Of a stretch of DNA of 64,000 nt, positions 61,972-64,000 are shown one piece after another (position 1 is the first letter of the stretch; each line of letters begins with the position of its first letter). The DNA comes from Ulvibacterium sp965228935 (lineage in GTDB: Bacteria; Bacteroidota; Bacteroidia; Flavobacteriales; Flavobacteriaceae), in contig NZ_OZ245846.1 of the NCBI RefSeq assembly GCF_965228935.1, positions 3,658,001 to 3,722,000 of the forward strand, read 5' to 3'. Both the position numbers and the translations under genes were made by a program. The notes under the pieces are model-generated. The model was not told the DNA's origin, did no database searches, and saw only the letters and a program-made list of their open reading frames with translations.

Positions 61972-63113
61972 TAGGGAACATATTCCACTATTTCCAGACC
62001 ATAACCCACCATACCCACACGGCGTTGGGAATGTACGGAATTGGTAAGAAGTCTCAATTTCCGAATGCCCAGATGATGAAGGATTTGGGCCCCAATACCA
62101 AAATCCTTCGTATCCATACTTACTTTGGGGGCTTTGTAGATATTCTTTTTTTGTAGCTCCTTCATCTCGGACAAACGTTTGATCAGATTAAGCGACTGGG
62201 ATTCCTGATTGATGAAGACAAAGGCGCCCCTTCCTTCCGCATTGATGGCGTGGAACATATCCTCCAATTTTTTTTCGGGTTTGTCCGTAAGGGTACCCAA
62301 AATATCACTGTTCACCAAGGTTGCATTGATACGGGTCAATACCGGTTCGCCCTCTTTCCAGGTTCCTTTGGTCAATGCAATATGCACATGGTTGTTGGTA
62401 GTCTGTTTATAGGCCCTAAGCCTAAAATCCCCAAAACGGGTCTTTAATTGAAAGTCCTCCTTTTTTTCGATTAGGGAATCGTGCTGCATCCGATAGGCTA
62501 CCAAGTCCTCGATGGAGATAATTTTCAGGTCAAATTTTTTGGCAACCTCCATCAATTGAGGCAAGCGGGCCATGGTGCCGTCCTCGTTCAGGATTTCTAC
62601 CAAAATCCCTGCGGGCTTCAGGCCTGCAAGCCGGGCCAAGTCTATGGCCGCCTCCGTATGTCCGGTACGCCGCAATACGCCTCCACTCTTCGAGCGTAAT
62701 GGGAATATATGCCCCGGTCTACCCAAATCGTGGGGTTTCGTATTATCATCGGTCAAGGCCAAAATCGTCTTTGCGCGATCCTGGACCGAAATTCCCGTGG
62801 TACAACCGTGACCTATTAGATCCACGGATACGGTGAATTGAGTCTGATGTAGTACCGTATTATTCTGGACCATCATATCCAAGTGAAGGCGATCGCAACG
62901 CTCTTCGGTCAAAGGGGCGCAAATAAGTCCGCGACCGTGCTGGGCCATGAAGTTTATCATTTCCGGGGTTGCCTTTTCAGCTGCTGCAATAAAATCTCCC
63001 TCGTTTTCCCGATTTTCATCATCGACAACTACGATTACCTTTCCATTTTTAATCTCTTCAATGGCTTCTTCTATGGTGTTAAGTTGAATGTTTTTTTCCA
63101 TCGCAGTTATCAT
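61968..63113 (-). CDS. ribB: 3,4-dihydroxy-2-butanone 4-phosphate synthase with degenerate GTP cyclohydrolase II domain
   Basis: 381 residues. N-terminal DHBP synthase, intact: VVVDDENRENEGDFIAAAEK, HGRGLICAPL, HTQFTVSV-like strand and GVLRRTGHTEAAIDLARLAG; it makes the four-carbon precursor of riboflavin. The C-terminal half has the fold of GTP cyclohydrolase II (GIGAQILHHLGIRKLRLLTN, GYGLEIVEYVP) but the zinc-cysteine segment is replaced by INATLVNSDILGTLTDKPEK, without cysteines, so the second activity is probably lost. The ATG at 63113 overlaps the upstream stop by 4 bases (ATGA); MEKNIQ at 63101 is an alternative. Confidence 0.9.
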   Translation of the reverse strand: MITAMEKNIQLNTIEEAIEEIKNGKVIVVVDDENRENEGDFIAAAEKATPEMINFMAQHGRGLICAPLTEERCDRLHLDMMVQNNTVLHQTQFTVSVDLIGHGCTTGISVQDRAKTILALTDDNTKPHDLGRPGHIFPLRSKSGGVLRRTGHTEAAIDLARLAGLKPAGILVEILNEDGTMARLPQLMEVAKKFDLKIISIEDLVAYRMQHDSLIEKKEDFQLKTRFGDFRLRAYKQTTNNHVHIALTKGTWKEGEPVLTRINATLVNSDILGTLTDKPEKKLEDMFHAINAEGRGAFVFINQESQSLNLIKRLSEMKELQKKNIYKAPKVSMDTKDFGIGAQILHHLGIRKLRLLTNSVHSQRRVGMVGYGLEIVEYVPY

Positions 63114-64000
63114 GAGGTACTAGGTTTTGATACTTTTTTCTTGAAAAAATCCTTGACTCTGTCCAGAACACTTGCAAAATTCATAAGGCCTTTATCCGCG
63201 GTAGCCCTTTTGGTCAACCATATGCTTAAAGGTAACATTATCATGGTAGATAACCACGCTCCCAATATAGGGTGTATTTCATTTTTCTTGGCATAATTAT
63301 CCGCAAACACCCCGATAAAATAGTAGACTAAAAATAGCATAATGGCTATGACCATGGGAAGTCCTATACCACCTTTCCGAATAATGGCGCCTAACGGGGC
63401 ACCGACAAAAAACAAAATGATACAGGAAAGGGCCAGGGCGTACTTTTTATGAAGGGAAAGGATATGTCGGTTGTAGATTTCATATCGTTTTTGTAACTCC
63501 TTCTTCTTCGCTTGAACCGAAGTTAAAATATTCGATGCATTGTTTTTTGCGGTATTGATCAATTGCACTTTCTGCCAACTCTCAAACAAGTCCACAATAC
63601 TTCCGGAATACACGGTAACGGAATCATTGATCGTTCCTGGAATTTCTTCCGTTTTTGAAATGGTTTTATTTTCCTTACTCTTTTTTATTCTGGATTTGTG
63701 CAAATTGGTGTCCACAGGCTGTAAAGGAACAAAGGCCCCGATTCTATTGGAAATACTCTTGGAAAATGACCGTACAATACGAAGATTGTTCTCCTCCAGG
63801 GAATCTATATCCTTGATCAAACGCGAAACGTTCTTCATTTTGTCCGTAGTGGTATTGACGTCCTCTTCCAGATCCACATTGTTGAATTCGGAAAGGTCGA
63901 TATTCATAACATAAGTCTCGAATTCGGCTTGGGCAAAGGGATATTTTCGCTTTTCGTCACTTTTCTTTTTAACGACATTCGTATAATAATGACCATCCTT
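63110..64000 (-). CDS. LptF/LptG family permease, 5' end outside the window
   Basis: The frame stays open across the window edge; 297 codons including the stop are visible, the N-terminus is missing. A periplasmic-domain-like region is followed by a span block ALSCIILFFVGAPLGAIIRK, then GLPMVIAIMLFLVYYFIGVF and a cytoplasmic tail. The PLGAIIRKGG.G pattern is the LptF/LptG C-terminal signature, of the permease that pulls lipopolysaccharide from the inner membrane to the outer. Stop overlaps the ribB start by 4 bases, so the two are co-transcribed. Confidence 0.88.
   Translation of the reverse strand, partial: KDGHYYTNVVKKKSDEKRKYPFAQAEFETYVMNIDLSEFNNVDLEEDVNTTTDKMKNVSRLIKDIDSLEENNLRIVRSFSKSISNRIGAFVPLQPVDTNLHKSRIKKSKENKTISKTEEIPGTINDSVTVYSGSIVDLFESWQKVQLINTAKNNASNILTSVQAKKKELQKRYEIYNRHILSLHKKYALALSCIILFFVGAPLGAIIRKGGIGLPMVIAIMLFLVYYFIGVFADNYAKKNEIHPILGAWLSTMIMLPLSIWLTKRATADKGLMNFASVLDRVKDFFKKKVSKPSTS

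Overview
This window reads as chromosomal DNA of a marine-type member of the Flavobacteriaceae (Bacteroidota). Evidence: two giant surface proteins with gliding-motility-type C-terminal sorting domains beside a PorP/SprF-like outer membrane protein (type IX secretion), a hybrid two-component regulator that joins TPRs, kinase, receiver and AraC output in one chain, membrane-bound AraC, LuxR and LytTR regulators, promoter elements of the TAnnTTTG type, few Shine-Dalgarno sequences, and general AT-rich composition. I saw no rRNA, tRNA, CRISPR array, phage or transposase gene.

Layout. 0-2.9 kb: a PhnB-like gene remnant, two VOC-fold proteins, a DUF6265-like secreted protein, an alpha/beta hydrolase and a tiny membrane ORF. 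2.9-7.1 kb: hybrid two-component regulator and two small lipoproteins, closed by a strong terminator. 7.2-10.2 kb: a polytopic membrane protein and a PhoX-family protein. 10.5-20.5 kb: type IX secretion surface-protein block on the minus strand (VCBS-repeat protein, PorP/SprF partner, HYR-like adhesin); the first two genes are clearly GC-richer than everything around them. 20.5-24.5 kb: a multi-hairpin intergenic repeat, DUF1801 protein, two GNAT acetyltransferases, a lipoprotein and a 1-Cys peroxiredoxin. 24.7-35.8 kb: a series of one-component regulators (LytTR, MerR-TipAS, AraC, LuxR-type) with neighbouring hydrolases and membrane proteins; three have convincing operator-like sites (a 21-bp-period direct repeat, a MerR dyad between promoter boxes, a 28-bp palindrome).

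36-44.6 kb: an NhaP-type antiporter followed by a complete RND efflux operon whose outer-membrane component is fused to a periplasmic binding-protein domain and is broken by a one-base frameshift; a potassium channel gene overlaps the pump stop codon. 44.6-50 kb: an AsmA-like protein, a lipoprotein whose 3' end is tandemly duplicated, a TPR-S41 protease and a membrane-bound AraC regulator.

50.1-58.1 kb is the most unusual stretch: a transmembrane Cache-like/LytTR regulator beside two consecutive operons containing a monohaem cytochrome c-like lipoprotein, two YceI proteins, two OB-fold membrane-anchored proteins, two DUF5777-like beta-barrels, an HMA-like cysteine-rich protein and a lipoprotein that joins eight COG4315-type segments to a cupredoxin domain. 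Both operons carry the same control region: ATTCCC-type direct repeats 20 bp apart, then 34 or 33 bases, then the identical 15-mer AAATAGTTGCTTTGA. I infer a co-regulated envelope redox or metal system.

58.3-64 kb: housekeeping-like genes (HAD-IIA phosphatase, TSUP permease, nitroreductase, DegT aminotransferase preceded by eight copies of CCTTAAA, RibB with a degenerate GTP cyclohydrolase II domain, and an LptF/G permease cut by the window end).
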